Part shown: positions 6,881-14,829 of the stretch, one piece after another | How the letters are laid out: each line of letters begins with the position of its first letter | How positions within the stretch are numbered: position 1 is the first letter of the stretch | Assembly: GCA_964621445.1 (NCBI GenBank) | Contig: CAZUNO010000035.1 | Location: 1 to 20,123 of the forward strand | Origin: CAZUNO01 sp964621445 [NCBI: Candidatus Hadarchaeota archaeon] | GTDB lineage: Archaea > CAYQAE01 > CAYVLA01 | Length of the DNA stretch: 20,123 bases | Direction of reading: 5' to 3' | Translations under genes and position numbers: made by a program | The notes under the pieces: model-generated | The model's database searches: none | What the model saw: the letters and a program-made list of their open reading frames with translations, nothing else | Told to the model about the DNA's origin: nothing

Positions 6881-7729
6881 CTAATCAATTAGTGCTCTTT
6901 CCCAGCGGTCGATCTTTTCTCTTAGTTCCTCCTTCTCCTCTTCGTCCATTGAGGAAGATGCTAGGCGCAATTGGTTTATACGATTGGTCATCATGGCCCG
7001 GAAATATCTGGCGGCTTCCATCTTTCCCTCCGACTTTTTCGGGCATTGACATACCTCCCTCCAGGCTCCGCAGTAGGGACACGCCATTTGTTGGTTCAGC
7101 TGGATGACATCCATGAAACCCTTTCCGGATATGATTTCAATTCCATGTTGCGATTTGGATATGGAAATCAGGTCAAGAGCTCTGACTACCATGTCATGCG
7201 CGGTTCTCACCGTGGCATAGGTCTCGTCCTGGGTTCTCCGTTGGAATTCAGGCTCGATGCCCAGAAATGCACTTGGCGACCGGGTCTCCACCGAAATCCT
7301 GCCATGGGTGGGAGAGGATATCACCGTTGTTAGATACAATCTTTTGGTGACCTGTCGATCTAGCATTAGCTGACGGTCGTTCTGTTCGAGATTCAAGGAC
7401 CCTGTGGCGGTGGTAGAACGGGTAGAACCAGGTCTTCCTCCCATCAGGAGGAACAAATCACTCAGTGCGGGATGAATAGGGATAGTGATCTTTAACTCGG
7501 TTTCCATTTCATTTTTCCTTTTTTCCTCCTTTTCGTCCTCCCTGGCCGATCCTTTTCCCTTACCCTTTGAGAAGCTGACTTTTCCCAGGGCCTCGTTCTC
7601 TATACATCTCTGGCACTGTTGTCCAACTAGATGAATGGGGCAGGTCTTTTTTCCGCATATTATGCATTTTTTTAGATCTTCACGTGCTCCGCATATGTGA
7701 CATCTGCTGAGGAAGGGTATGTCGACCAT
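6881..7729 (-). CDS. Protein with N-terminal eight-ligand zinc cluster and second Cys cluster, unknown family
   Basis: Read from ATG 7729 this is 282 residues. An upstream in-frame TTG (7786) would add 19, but AATATAAAA at 7752-7760 is placed 24-31 bases before ATG 7729, the spacing of a leaderless transcript, so the ATG is preferred. Seen: C10-x2-C13, C22-x2-C25, C30-x2-H33, C39-x2-C42, a cross-brace-like set of eight zinc ligands of the HIT/B-box/MYND kind; a Lys/Glu-rich linker (about 50-78); a central alpha/beta region (about 80-210); C217-x2-C220 and C227-x-C229, a second possible metal site; and a charged helical C-terminus (about 235-282). I do not recognise the family. The architecture suggests a protein- or nucleic-acid-binding factor in the cytosol rather than an enzyme. 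It diverges from the EamA gene. Confidence 0.75.
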   Translation of the reverse strand: MVDIPFLSRCHICGAREDLKKCIICGKKTCPIHLVGQQCQRCIENEALGKVSFSKGKGKGSAREDEKEEKRKNEMETELKITIPIHPALSDLFLLMGGRPGSTRSTTATGSLNLEQNDRQLMLDRQVTKRLYLTTVISSPTHGRISVETRSPSAFLGIEPEFQRRTQDETYATVRTAHDMVVRALDLISISKSQHGIEIISGKGFMDVIQLNQQMACPYCGAWREVCQCPKKSEGKMEAARYFRAMMTNRINQLRLASSSMDEEEKEELREKIDRWERALID

Positions 7730-7751
7730 TGTGATGGAATGATCGTCCGCG

Positions 7752-7760
7752 AATATAAAA
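7752..7760 (-). promoter_or_regulatory. TATA box giving a leaderless start at ATG 7729
   Basis: Reads TTTTATATT on the minus strand, centred about 27 bases before ATG 7729. No Shine-Dalgarno site lies between it and the start. This placement decides the start choice for the zinc-cluster protein. Confidence 0.55.
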
Positions 7761-7841
7761 TGGCGGTAGGGGGAGGCTGATTTCAAAGCATGGGCAATAT
7801 ATTTCAGAAAATACTAGAATTGCGACAGTGATTATTTGAAG

Positions 7842-8213
7842 ATGGTAATTGCTTTTTCATTAGCCGCGATCTCCTCTCTTCTCTTTGGACTCTCGAATAT
7901 CTGCTATAAGATGGGCATCGATCCATTTGGACAGTTGGAGGCATCCAAGTTGCTCAACCTTGGATACATTGCGGAAATAATCGGATCGAAATGGATAATC
8001 GCCGGTGTCCTCCTCACCTTCGGCTCCGGTGTGTTCTACTTAACGGCTCTCTCTTATGGAGATGTGATAGAGGTTGTGGCCGTTCTTTCCCTGAGCTATC
8101 TGGTCACAGCGGTGCTGGCTAATTGGCTGTTGAATGAGTCCCTGACGATTTACAAGATGGCGGGATTCGCTTTGATTTTATTTGGCATATTCCTTGTACA
8201 TGTAAGGGCCTGA
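7842..8213 (+). CDS. EamA/SMR-like half-size drug/metabolite transporter
   Basis: A 123-residue, four-helix membrane protein of the drug/metabolite transporter superfamily, starting at ATG 7842 (a TTG at 7836 would add two residues). Seen: helix 1 with F-G-L-S-N-I-C-Y-K, helix 2 at about 50-70, helix 3 with V-V-A-V-L-S-L-S-Y-L-V-T-A-V-L-A (about 78-98), an N-E-S-L loop and helix 4 with G-F-A-L-I-L-F-G-I-F-L-V (about 106-120). This matches a single EamA repeat, so it would work as a homo- or heterodimer. The membrane Glu14 typical of EmrE-type SMR pumps is not evident, so drug export is not implied; ArnE/ArnF-like or metabolite transport is equally likely. AATATATTT at 7796-7804 is its candidate TATA box. 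It is 65 bp upstream of padR. Confidence 0.8.
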   Translation: MVIAFSLAAISSLLFGLSNICYKMGIDPFGQLEASKLLNLGYIAEIIGSKWIIAGVLLTFGSGVFYLTALSYGDVIEVVAVLSLSYLVTAVLANWLLNESLTIYKMAGFALILFGIFLVHVRA

Positions 8214-8246
8214 TATTTCCAGTCCCCGTTAATTTATTTAGTAAAC

Positions 8247-8254
8247 ATATATAT
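8247..8254 (+). promoter_or_regulatory. TATA box of the padR-exporter operon
   Basis: ATATATAT within the palindrome CATATATATG is centred about 28 bases before ATG 8279, the spacing expected for a leaderless padR transcript. Confidence 0.55.
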
Positions 8255-8270
8255 GACCGATATAGTCACA
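8252..8270. promoter_or_regulatory. Candidate PadR operator
   Basis: TATGAC and GTCACA flank a seven-base spacer as an imperfect inverted repeat (5 of 6 positions; the TGAC/GTCA core is perfect). It lies directly after the TATA box and before the inferred transcription start, where a bound repressor would block the promoter. PadR proteins commonly repress their own operon; that this is the site is inference. Confidence 0.4.
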
Positions 8271-8278
8271 AGCTGAAA

Positions 8279-8806
8279 ATGACGCCCACAAGCCAATCGG
8301 CATCCCAGATGAAAAGGGGGTTCGTGAGGCTCTTCATTCTAGCCAATCTCTATAGACAGCCTCTTCACGGTTACGGTATTATTCAAACAATCGAGGCCCG
8401 TAGCAACGGCTTTTGGTCCCCAAAGCCCGGGAATATCTACCCGCTGATGAAGACCATGGCCGATGAGAAGCTAATTGAGGTTCTCAAAATCCAGGGCCGA
8501 AGGAAGGTCTACGGAATTACAGAGCAGGGGAAAGAGGAGTTGCTGCATCTATTCTCGGAGGCAGAGGATGCAATTATCCACCTGGTAAAGGCAATGAACA
8601 GAAATGATGCGGAGTGGATTCATACCCACGTGGACCTTCTCGATGAATTGGAGCCCGAGAATAGGGAGGAAAGATTGAGATCAATACTGTCAACCCTCGA
8701 TTCTCTGATCGATGTTCTGAGCAATACCAGGGATAAACTGGCCGATATTCTGGATGTGGGGAAAGGCGGCGTCACTGAGGAAGGTTCAGGACGGGAAGAG
8801 GTATGA
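8279..8806 (+). CDS. PadR-family transcriptional regulator
   Basis: A 175-residue regulator. Seen: winged helix at about 11-90 with R-G-F-V-R-L-F-I-L-A-N-L, the H-G-Y-G-I-I-Q-T-I-E segment, the P-G-N-I-Y-P-L-M-K recognition helix and the wing R-R-K-V-Y-G-I-T-E-Q-G-K; then a long charged helical C-terminus (about 95-162), the PadR dimerisation arm. PadR proteins are usually ligand-released repressors of efflux systems. Its ATGA overlap with the exporter gene (8803-8806) and the promoter-proximal inverted repeat support control of its own operon. Length fits the family's longer-C-terminus members. The ligand is unknown; given the partner it may be a lipid-like or hydrophobic compound. Confidence 0.93.
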   Translation: MTPTSQSASQMKRGFVRLFILANLYRQPLHGYGIIQTIEARSNGFWSPKPGNIYPLMKTMADEKLIEVLKIQGRRKVYGITEQGKEELLHLFSEAEDAIIHLVKAMNRNDAEWIHTHVDLLDELEPENREERLRSILSTLDSLIDVLSNTRDKLADILDVGKGGVTEEGSGREEV

Positions 8807-11800
8807 AGATTCCGAGCATTTCATCGTCCATTTCCAATAGACCCCTCCTTTTCCTAGCTTTAATATTCATTCTAACCGGGTTTTTTGGCGGTGCTTTTCT
8901 CTTACAGGGAATTGAGATGGAGGCCACCGAGAATACATTCATGCCAGAAAATGAGCTGGTAAACGCCTCCGAGGAGATCGGGGAAAAGTTTGGATCAACC
9001 CAAGGCGTGCAGGTCATTGTTAAAGCCGATAGTGGTAACGTGCTGATCCCAGAAAGCCTGGTAGAGGTCGTTGAGGTCCAGGAGGCAATTTCGAATAATG
9101 AAGATGTGAATGTCCTGTTGATTGGTGAGTCGGATCCTCGAAGGATTTCAAGCGTGCCCAATAACCTGATTCAAGGTAAAAACCTTCTTAACACCATTAA
9201 CGGGATGAAAGATGCTCTAGTACCCCAGTTTTCCGAGATCAATAGCTCCCTATCGCAGCTAAATCAGGTCCTTAGGGAATCGAGGATGAGAGTTCAGAAC
9301 TCCTTAGGCACAAAGGAGTTACCTGAGGCCATCATCCTCGCCAATCGAAGTATAATGCAGACGGCAATGGAACTGATTTCATTGTACTCCGGAGGAGCTC
9401 CAGGCCATGGTGGGGGATCCCGAAATGGCAACTCCGGAAGTCTGAATCATTCGGAGAAGGTCAAGTTCTTCCAGAATATGACCAAGCCCGAGCTGGTGGA
9501 TCTTGTCAAAAGGGTGATGGAATACGATGAATCGAGGACAGATCCCATGGTGGATGTGGTGGAGTCGGCCATATCCACCAGCAACGAGACCTCCAAGGAG
9601 ATCAATGCCCTTAATCAGACCTTGAAGAAGGCAGCTTCGGATCCAAATCTAGCGGGCAATATCAGTGCGCTGGGGGCCATGGGTATGCTGAGGTTCATAA
9701 TAACTCCCATGGACGACGGAATTTCTCAGTTGAAGGGTGCGGCAGAGGAGATAAACATCGATGTTACTACCAAGCAGCTCAATTCCGGTGTTAAGGGTAT
9801 AAAGAACGGGATTAGGTTTCTCCTCACCGTTGATTTTCAGCCTTCAGACGGGAACTACACGGCAAACGCCATGATGATCTCCTTTAACTTCAACTCGAGC
9901 AAGGCCCAAACGGCCGGGGATGATAAGGAGGTCCTGCTCAGAGCGGAGGAGGCAATGCAGGAAACGATCGATGAGATGGATCTATCCTTCAGCGAGATGG
10001 TAGTAACCGCCCAAGAACTCACATCCCGGGAGATATTGACGGCAACTCGGGACTCCCTAAAGATACTGCTCCCCCTGGCCTTCGCCCTGGTGATATTTGT
10101 ACTGGCTCTCGTATATCGAAACCTCACCGATATGATCATAAGCATCGTGGGATTGGGTTTGGCAGTGATATGGACCTATGGCCTGGGTGTTCTCTTTGGT
10201 TTCGTTTTCAATCCCATGACCCTGGCAGTGCCGGTGGTCATAGTCGGTCTGGGGATAGACTATGGAATCCATCTAACGATGAGGTATCGGGAGGAGAGAT
10301 CTGGTGGTAGGTCTCCTGCCGACTCGTCCCAGATATCTATAACCTGGGTGGGATCGGCGCTCCTAATAGCAACCATTACCAGCGTCATGGCCTTCATGTC
10401 CAACCTTACCTCGGATCTTTCCGCCCTGCAGGAGTTTGGAATTCTCTGTGCCACGGGGATAATATCTGCCTTTGTGGTGATGCTGGTGTTCGTTCCCTCA
10501 TTGAAGCAGCTCATTGATAGGAGATCGAAAGCAAGATCTGAAGGAAAGTCCCTGGGCCAGTTTTCAGTGATTTCCGGGGTTTTGGGTACGGGGGCCACGG
10601 CGGCCGAGAAACACCCCAAGGCTGTAATCTTGCTGACCCTCATGGTGACTTTGGGCGCTCTTTACGGAGCAACTAATTTGAATACCAGGTTTGAGATCGA
10701 GGATTTCCTTCCCAAGAACCTGGAATATTCTCAAAATTTGAGATACATAATGGATAACTTCAACATATCAGGTGCCTCGGCCAGCATACTAATAGAGGGG
10801 AACCTTACAAACCCCGAATTTCTGGAAGCTATGGAAGCCTCGACCCTGGATATGATGGATGATCAATTTGTCTCCAGGATGGCAACCCCGGAGGGCGAGC
10901 GCCCGCAGGTTCAATCAATTCTGTCCCTGATGAAAGACGTCGCTAAGGACAACAGAATCGCGGATCCCCTCGATCTGTATAACCAGAATTTCAGTTCAAT
11001 GTTCTGGTCCAGCATCGATGATAATGACGACGTCCCTGATCACAATCTGGGAGAGCTCCTGAACTGGCTTTATTATAATGATAATACAAAGTCCCTTGCT
11101 CGATCGCTCGTTCATAGAAATGAAAATGGAATTTTCAATGCCGCGGTAATGAGTATTTCGGTGGAGAGCGATAGAAGGGAGGATGCAGCTGTGTTGAAGA
11201 GGGAGCTCGAACAGGACGCTACACCTCTGCAAGAATTAGTTGATGGCAAGAGGTTGGATAGGGTAAGCATTACCGGCTCGACCATAATGCTGAAGGAGAT
11301 CACGGAAAGCATGGAAAGTAGCATGACTCTTTCCTTCATCCTGACTCTGATACTTTCCTTCATTGCGCTCACCATAATTTTTGCCCTCAAGGACGATTCG
11401 GTTGCATTAGGGGCTATAACCATGATCCCGGTTCTGCTTTGTAGTGCATGGATTCTGGGAACCATGTACCTGCTGGGCATACCTTATACCATGCTTACGA
11501 TAACCGTGTCGGCGCTAACCATCGGTCTTGGGGTCACCTACGGCATTCACCTTACACACAGATTTGTGGAGGAGGTCGATGCTGGTGGTGATGTGGATGA
11601 GGGTTGTAGAAAGGCCGTGACCCAAACCGGCTCAGCCCTTTTTGGAGCGGCTGCCACAACCATATCCGGTTTCGGTCTTCTCGGTTTCTCACTTCTCCCC
11701 CCGCTCCAGGAGTTTGGAGGAATCGTTGCCCTGACCATCGCCTTCAGCTTCCTGGCCACCGTGTTTGTTCTTCCAACATTCCTTGTGCTATGGGCAAAGA

Positions 11801-11811
11801 GATACAGATAG
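8803..11811 (+). CDS. RND-superfamily exporter, archaeal HAE3/MMPL type
   Basis: A 1002-residue exporter with two RND repeats. Seen: helix 1 (about 13-35), a large extracytosolic loop (36-415) rich in N-x-S/T sequons with a glycine/serine-rich patch (about 192-208), five helices (about 421-565) including G-L-G-I-D-Y-G-I-H-L with D486, helix 7 (about 604-624), a second loop (625-838) and five more helices to the C-terminus including G-L-G-V-T-Y-G-I-H-L. Members of the archaeal Hydrophobe/Amphiphile Efflux-3 family and related MMPL/HpnN proteins move lipids or hydrophobic compounds using ion flux through TM4 and TM10 Asp residues. The second half has T912 where the Asp is expected. It is translationally coupled to padR by an ATGA overlap and converges with the methyltransferase gene 15 bp downstream. 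Confidence 0.93.
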   Translation: MKIPSISSSISNRPLLFLALIFILTGFFGGAFLLQGIEMEATENTFMPENELVNASEEIGEKFGSTQGVQVIVKADSGNVLIPESLVEVVEVQEAISNNEDVNVLLIGESDPRRISSVPNNLIQGKNLLNTINGMKDALVPQFSEINSSLSQLNQVLRESRMRVQNSLGTKELPEAIILANRSIMQTAMELISLYSGGAPGHGGGSRNGNSGSLNHSEKVKFFQNMTKPELVDLVKRVMEYDESRTDPMVDVVESAISTSNETSKEINALNQTLKKAASDPNLAGNISALGAMGMLRFIITPMDDGISQLKGAAEEINIDVTTKQLNSGVKGIKNGIRFLLTVDFQPSDGNYTANAMMISFNFNSSKAQTAGDDKEVLLRAEEAMQETIDEMDLSFSEMVVTAQELTSREILTATRDSLKILLPLAFALVIFVLALVYRNLTDMIISIVGLGLAVIWTYGLGVLFGFVFNPMTLAVPVVIVGLGIDYGIHLTMRYREERSGGRSPADSSQISITWVGSALLIATITSVMAFMSNLTSDLSALQEFGILCATGIISAFVVMLVFVPSLKQLIDRRSKARSEGKSLGQFSVISGVLGTGATAAEKHPKAVILLTLMVTLGALYGATNLNTRFEIEDFLPKNLEYSQNLRYIMDNFNISGASASILIEGNLTNPEFLEAMEASTLDMMDDQFVSRMATPEGERPQVQSILSLMKDVAKDNRIADPLDLYNQNFSSMFWSSIDDNDDVPDHNLGELLNWLYYNDNTKSLARSLVHRNENGIFNAAVMSISVESDRREDAAVLKRELEQDATPLQELVDGKRLDRVSITGSTIMLKEITESMESSMTLSFILTLILSFIALTIIFALKDDSVALGAITMIPVLLCSAWILGTMYLLGIPYTMLTITVSALTIGLGVTYGIHLTHRFVEEVDAGGDVDEGCRKAVTQTGSALFGAAATTISGFGLLGFSLLPPLQEFGGIVALTIAFSFLATVFVLPTFLVLWAKRYR

Positions 11812-11826
11812 GGCACGATTTGGCAG

Positions 11827-12480
11827 TCAGGTCTCCTTTACTTTCGTGCCCCTCATCACCACGAAGGACCCCTTGCCATATCCGGGGCACGGTTTTCCCG
11901 CATCTTCGTCATTGGTTAGGGTCTGAATGGTCCTTAATTGACGGAAACCGGCTCTCTTCATACGGGACAGGACCTCTCCCGGGCTTCTGAATGTAGCCCT
12001 TTTATAGAAGGGGCTATCCCCTTTCCGTCTTTGATATCGCTTGCCCAATGGACTGTTGATATCGATTATGGCCATTATTAGGGTCTTGCCCCCTTCTAGT
12101 ACCCGATTCGCCTCCCTTAATGCCCTATCCAGATCTTTTAGGAAGCAAGCTGTGGTGACCATCAGGATTATTTGAAAAATGGAATTTGAAAAGGGCAAGG
12201 CCTCGCCCACGCCCTTTACGACATAAATCCCCCTTCTTTTGGCAAGTCTTGCCATGGGGACCGAGGGATCAATTCCATATTGGGTGGAAAGAGGTCCAGC
12301 GAAGCGTCCCGTTCCCACCCCGATTTCCAATCCCCTTGAAAATCTTGGCAGAAACTCCTTAATGGCCAGGAGTTCGGAGCGATATATGGAAGGATGTTCC
12401 TCAAACCAGGAATCATACCTTGATGGATATCGATCGAAAGGCTCGGATTCCTGGTTGTTTTTTGAGCTCTGGTTTTTCAC
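11827..12480 (-). CDS. Class I SAM-dependent methyltransferase (Methyltransf_11 type)
   Basis: A 217-residue methyltransferase starting at GTG 12480; no in-frame ATG precedes the domain. Seen: a polar N-terminus with F-D-R-Y-P-S-R-Y-D-x-W-F typical of UbiE/Methyltransf_11 proteins, motif I L-E-I-G-V-G-T-G-R-F (51-60), G-I-D-P-S (69-73) for the ribose-binding acidic residue, G-E-A-L-P-F (92-97), and a motif around L-R-E-A-N-R-V-L-E-G-G-K (119-131). The substrate cannot be told; small molecules are usual for this group. It follows the UPF0282 gene by 20 bp on the same strand, with a purine-rich AGGGGGA about 14 bases before the GTG, and is the last gene of the minus-strand run. Confidence 0.9.
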   Translation of the reverse strand: MKNQSSKNNQESEPFDRYPSRYDSWFEEHPSIYRSELLAIKEFLPRFSRGLEIGVGTGRFAGPLSTQYGIDPSVPMARLAKRRGIYVVKGVGEALPFSNSIFQIILMVTTACFLKDLDRALREANRVLEGGKTLIMAIIDINSPLGKRYQRRKGDSPFYKRATFRSPGEVLSRMKRAGFRQLRTIQTLTNDEDAGKPCPGYGKGSFVVMRGTKVKET

Positions 12481-12500
12481 GCTTAAGATATTTCCCCCTA

Positions 12501-13385
12501 TCAGCTCTCCTGGAAACGCTTGATGGTTTGTTTCCCCTTCGCATAATCCCTGTGCCAGTCCTTAGGTACAGGGTTCTCCTGGTAAAGTTCGCTTCTATTT
12601 GCCTCAAGCATTCTTCTTTGAACGCCCATAAAGTCGGCGGCACATATAACTTCGTTATCCGTTTTGGAGTTGAGTTTCCTGAGCCATGAAAGCCCCTTGG
12701 TACAACGAAGAAGATGATGATCAATAACCGTGGTCTCCACTTCCATGGCCAATTTTAGACCACATTTCCAGGCCTTCCTTCTTTGTGCGCTTGATAGACC
12801 AAGGTAGAGGGGCGGCCCGCTTACCAATGAGAGGGTTGGGTGCCATTGGAGGATCTTTTCAATTGCATTTATTCCTAACAATTGTATATCAGAGGCATGC
12901 ACGAAAACCTCTTCATTCTCCTTCAAACGGGTCATCATGACCGTTCCCATGGGACCGTCCGAGAAATCAAGTTCTGATAATCGTGTTCCCGGCTTCATTC
13001 TCCGGGTTCCCACTTCTTCCCAAAAGCTTTCCACTCTTTTCCGGATTCTTATCGATTCGTCGTCCAGTTTCTCGGTGTAGATACGGGATCCCTTAAGACA
13101 CCTACTTACTGAAGACAAATCAAGTTGATAGGGATTGACATCGGCGAGAGGCATGTGGTCTCCGTGGAAATGGCTTATGACATCGGTAGCTTTTGGTATG
13201 GACCTGATGATCTCCTTCCTAACCCTTTCCCCTCTTGCTACTTGAGTGGGATGGGGAAGAAGCCCGTTTCTCCGGTAACCCAGGGCGACTCCAGGATCAA
13301 ATAACACAACTCGGGCACTGGTGCTCACGATGCATGAGAGGCCGCGCACACCCAGGGATTCGGTGCCTATAATTTTGATATCCAT
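12501..13385 (-). CDS. UPF0282-family metallo-beta-lactamase-fold hydrolase (COG2248)
   Basis: A 294-residue member of the mainly archaeal UPF0282 family. Seen: an N-terminal G-T-E-S-L-G-V-R-G-L-S signature and D-P-G-V-A-L-G-Y-R-R-N-G-L-L-P-H-P (30-46), both highly characteristic of this family, then the metal-binding H72-F-H74-G-D76-H77 motif, H163/D166 (V-H-A-S-D) and a D222-H-H224 segment that complete a two-metal site. The fold predicts a zinc-dependent hydrolase; the physiological substrate of UPF0282 is unknown. Neighbours: the fucose-isomerase-like gene ends 45 bp upstream and the methyltransferase starts 20 bp downstream, so the three are probably one transcript. Confidence 0.93.
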   Translation of the reverse strand: MDIKIIGTESLGVRGLSCIVSTSARVVLFDPGVALGYRRNGLLPHPTQVARGERVRKEIIRSIPKATDVISHFHGDHMPLADVNPYQLDLSSVSRCLKGSRIYTEKLDDESIRIRKRVESFWEEVGTRRMKPGTRLSELDFSDGPMGTVMMTRLKENEEVFVHASDIQLLGINAIEKILQWHPTLSLVSGPPLYLGLSSAQRRKAWKCGLKLAMEVETTVIDHHLLRCTKGLSWLRKLNSKTDNEVICAADFMGVQRRMLEANRSELYQENPVPKDWHRDYAKGKQTIKRFQES

Positions 13386-13430
13386 GTTCTCGCCAAGGAT
13401 GATTCAGGTAGATATAGCGAGCTCCGGAGA

Positions 13431-14747
13431 TTAAACCTCCTTCTTCCTTTGCCGTTTGTCCTCTTCGTTAATCTTAAACCCGTAGAGCTTTGCCAAATTG
13501 ATACAGGCCTTTCTGTGGTCGCCATAGCAGGTGACCCTGTGCCATCCGAATATGTCGAAATTGTAATTATCGAATATGGCCTCCGATTCCACCTCGGCTG
13601 CCAGCTTGGTGCGGCAGGCCTTCTCCTCGTGAACATTGGCCACTGTTTTCCCTGTATGAATCGAGAAGGCATTTTTCTGGGGATTGACCTGAATTGTGGT
13701 CACCACCTCACCCAGGGGCATAAGGGATTCAACGGAGGCACCCTTTTGGTCCTCGCTATGGGAGCGGATGAGATAGGGATTCCTCTGCCCCTCCGGCCCG
13801 AATACCCTGTTAGTTGCCACGCAGTGGGCGTAGATTATCCGATCCGTGCCCGTGTCGATGACCGGGTCCGAAACATAGGCAGGTCGCCCGGTTAGGTATC
13901 GGAAGAGTAGCTGGCAGAGCGTGGATCGAAGATCCGCTTCGCAGACCCCTGTGGACCCTTGGTTGTTCAGTTCGAAGAAGGAAAGGCAGGGATAGGCGGG
14001 AAGGCTATGGGAGTAGTATAGACCAAGACAGTCGATGGTAATGGCGTCTGCCTTTTTTCCCTCCATTATTTCCTTAATGCCCACAAATAGACGCGCCGAT
14101 TTCATTATCTCCTGTTCATCGGGCTCTACTATGTCCTTGGCCTCGGCCATCCACCTGGAAGCTACCTCTCTGGCCTGTCCATGGTCGGCTTCTCGATAGC
14201 GTTTCTCAAGCTCCTCTACGTCAACCGGAAGGAGGGATGTTCCGAAGGGCTCCAGTATCTTTCCCTCCTTGGGAGGGGTTTCTCTCCGGGTCAATACCAG
14301 TATCTTGGCCTCTCTGAGCTTTTGCATAACATCGAATAGTCGCACCGCTTCCACCACATCCCTGAATCTGGAGGAGGCTATGGCCACAACTGGGAGGTTT
14401 TCCCTCTGGACTATGGAGTTGGCTAGGAGAATGCGGCCAGAGCCGGCGTAAGGATCGTCGGCAATGATAACCGGGGCCGCCTTGCGAGCGAATACCTGTT
14501 CGATTCTGGTTGGATTGGCCGTCATGTAGACTAGGTAGCCATCGAACTCTCCCTTTTCCTCCTGGATTAACTCCTCTGCCTCTTCGGTACTATACAGAAT
14601 GCTGGAGCTGAATTCGATTTCGGGTAGCTGATCCCGAAGGTCAGCCAGGACTTGTTTGCTCTTCTCGAATACGTTATAATTAACATACGGCCAGCCAGGC
14701 TTCCCGGGTCTGTTGGCAGGAAAGATAACCTTGACTCGTGTCTTCAT
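13431..14747 (-). CDS. L-fucose/L-arabinose isomerase-like protein (COG2407)
   Basis: A 438-residue protein of the fucose-isomerase-like family. Seen: a long Rossmann-like N-terminal half with D-D-P-Y-A-G-S-G-R (97-105); the central I-T-I-D-C-L-G (236-242), P-C-L-S-F-F-E-L (253-260) and G-V-C-E-A-D-L (267-273) motifs; and a C-terminal W-H-R-V-T-C-Y-G-D-H (402-411) motif followed by L-A-K-L-Y-G-F, as in other members. D239, E259, E270/D272, H403 and H411 are candidate metal or catalytic residues, but I cannot align them to the E/D/H set of FucI. Many archaeal members have no proven sugar substrate, so isomerase activity is inferred. ATG 14747 has GGAGAACC just upstream. It leads a probable operon with the UPF0282 hydrolase and methyltransferase. 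Confidence 0.85.
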   Translation of the reverse strand: MKTRVKVIFPANRPGKPGWPYVNYNVFEKSKQVLADLRDQLPEIEFSSSILYSTEEAEELIQEEKGEFDGYLVYMTANPTRIEQVFARKAAPVIIADDPYAGSGRILLANSIVQRENLPVVAIASSRFRDVVEAVRLFDVMQKLREAKILVLTRRETPPKEGKILEPFGTSLLPVDVEELEKRYREADHGQAREVASRWMAEAKDIVEPDEQEIMKSARLFVGIKEIMEGKKADAITIDCLGLYYSHSLPAYPCLSFFELNNQGSTGVCEADLRSTLCQLLFRYLTGRPAYVSDPVIDTGTDRIIYAHCVATNRVFGPEGQRNPYLIRSHSEDQKGASVESLMPLGEVVTTIQVNPQKNAFSIHTGKTVANVHEEKACRTKLAAEVESEAIFDNYNFDIFGWHRVTCYGDHRKACINLAKLYGFKINEEDKRQRKKEV

Positions 14748-14829
14748 CCTAGGTTCTCCGTGGGATTTTCAAATCTGGGGCTTGAAAAATGAAGCATATG
14801 ATCCATGGGGACTATTGGTCATCAGGCCT

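Noticed and set aside
13449-13895. Plus-strand frame of 148 codons
   Set aside because: Antisense to the conserved C-terminal half of the fucose-isomerase-like gene; no domain seen.
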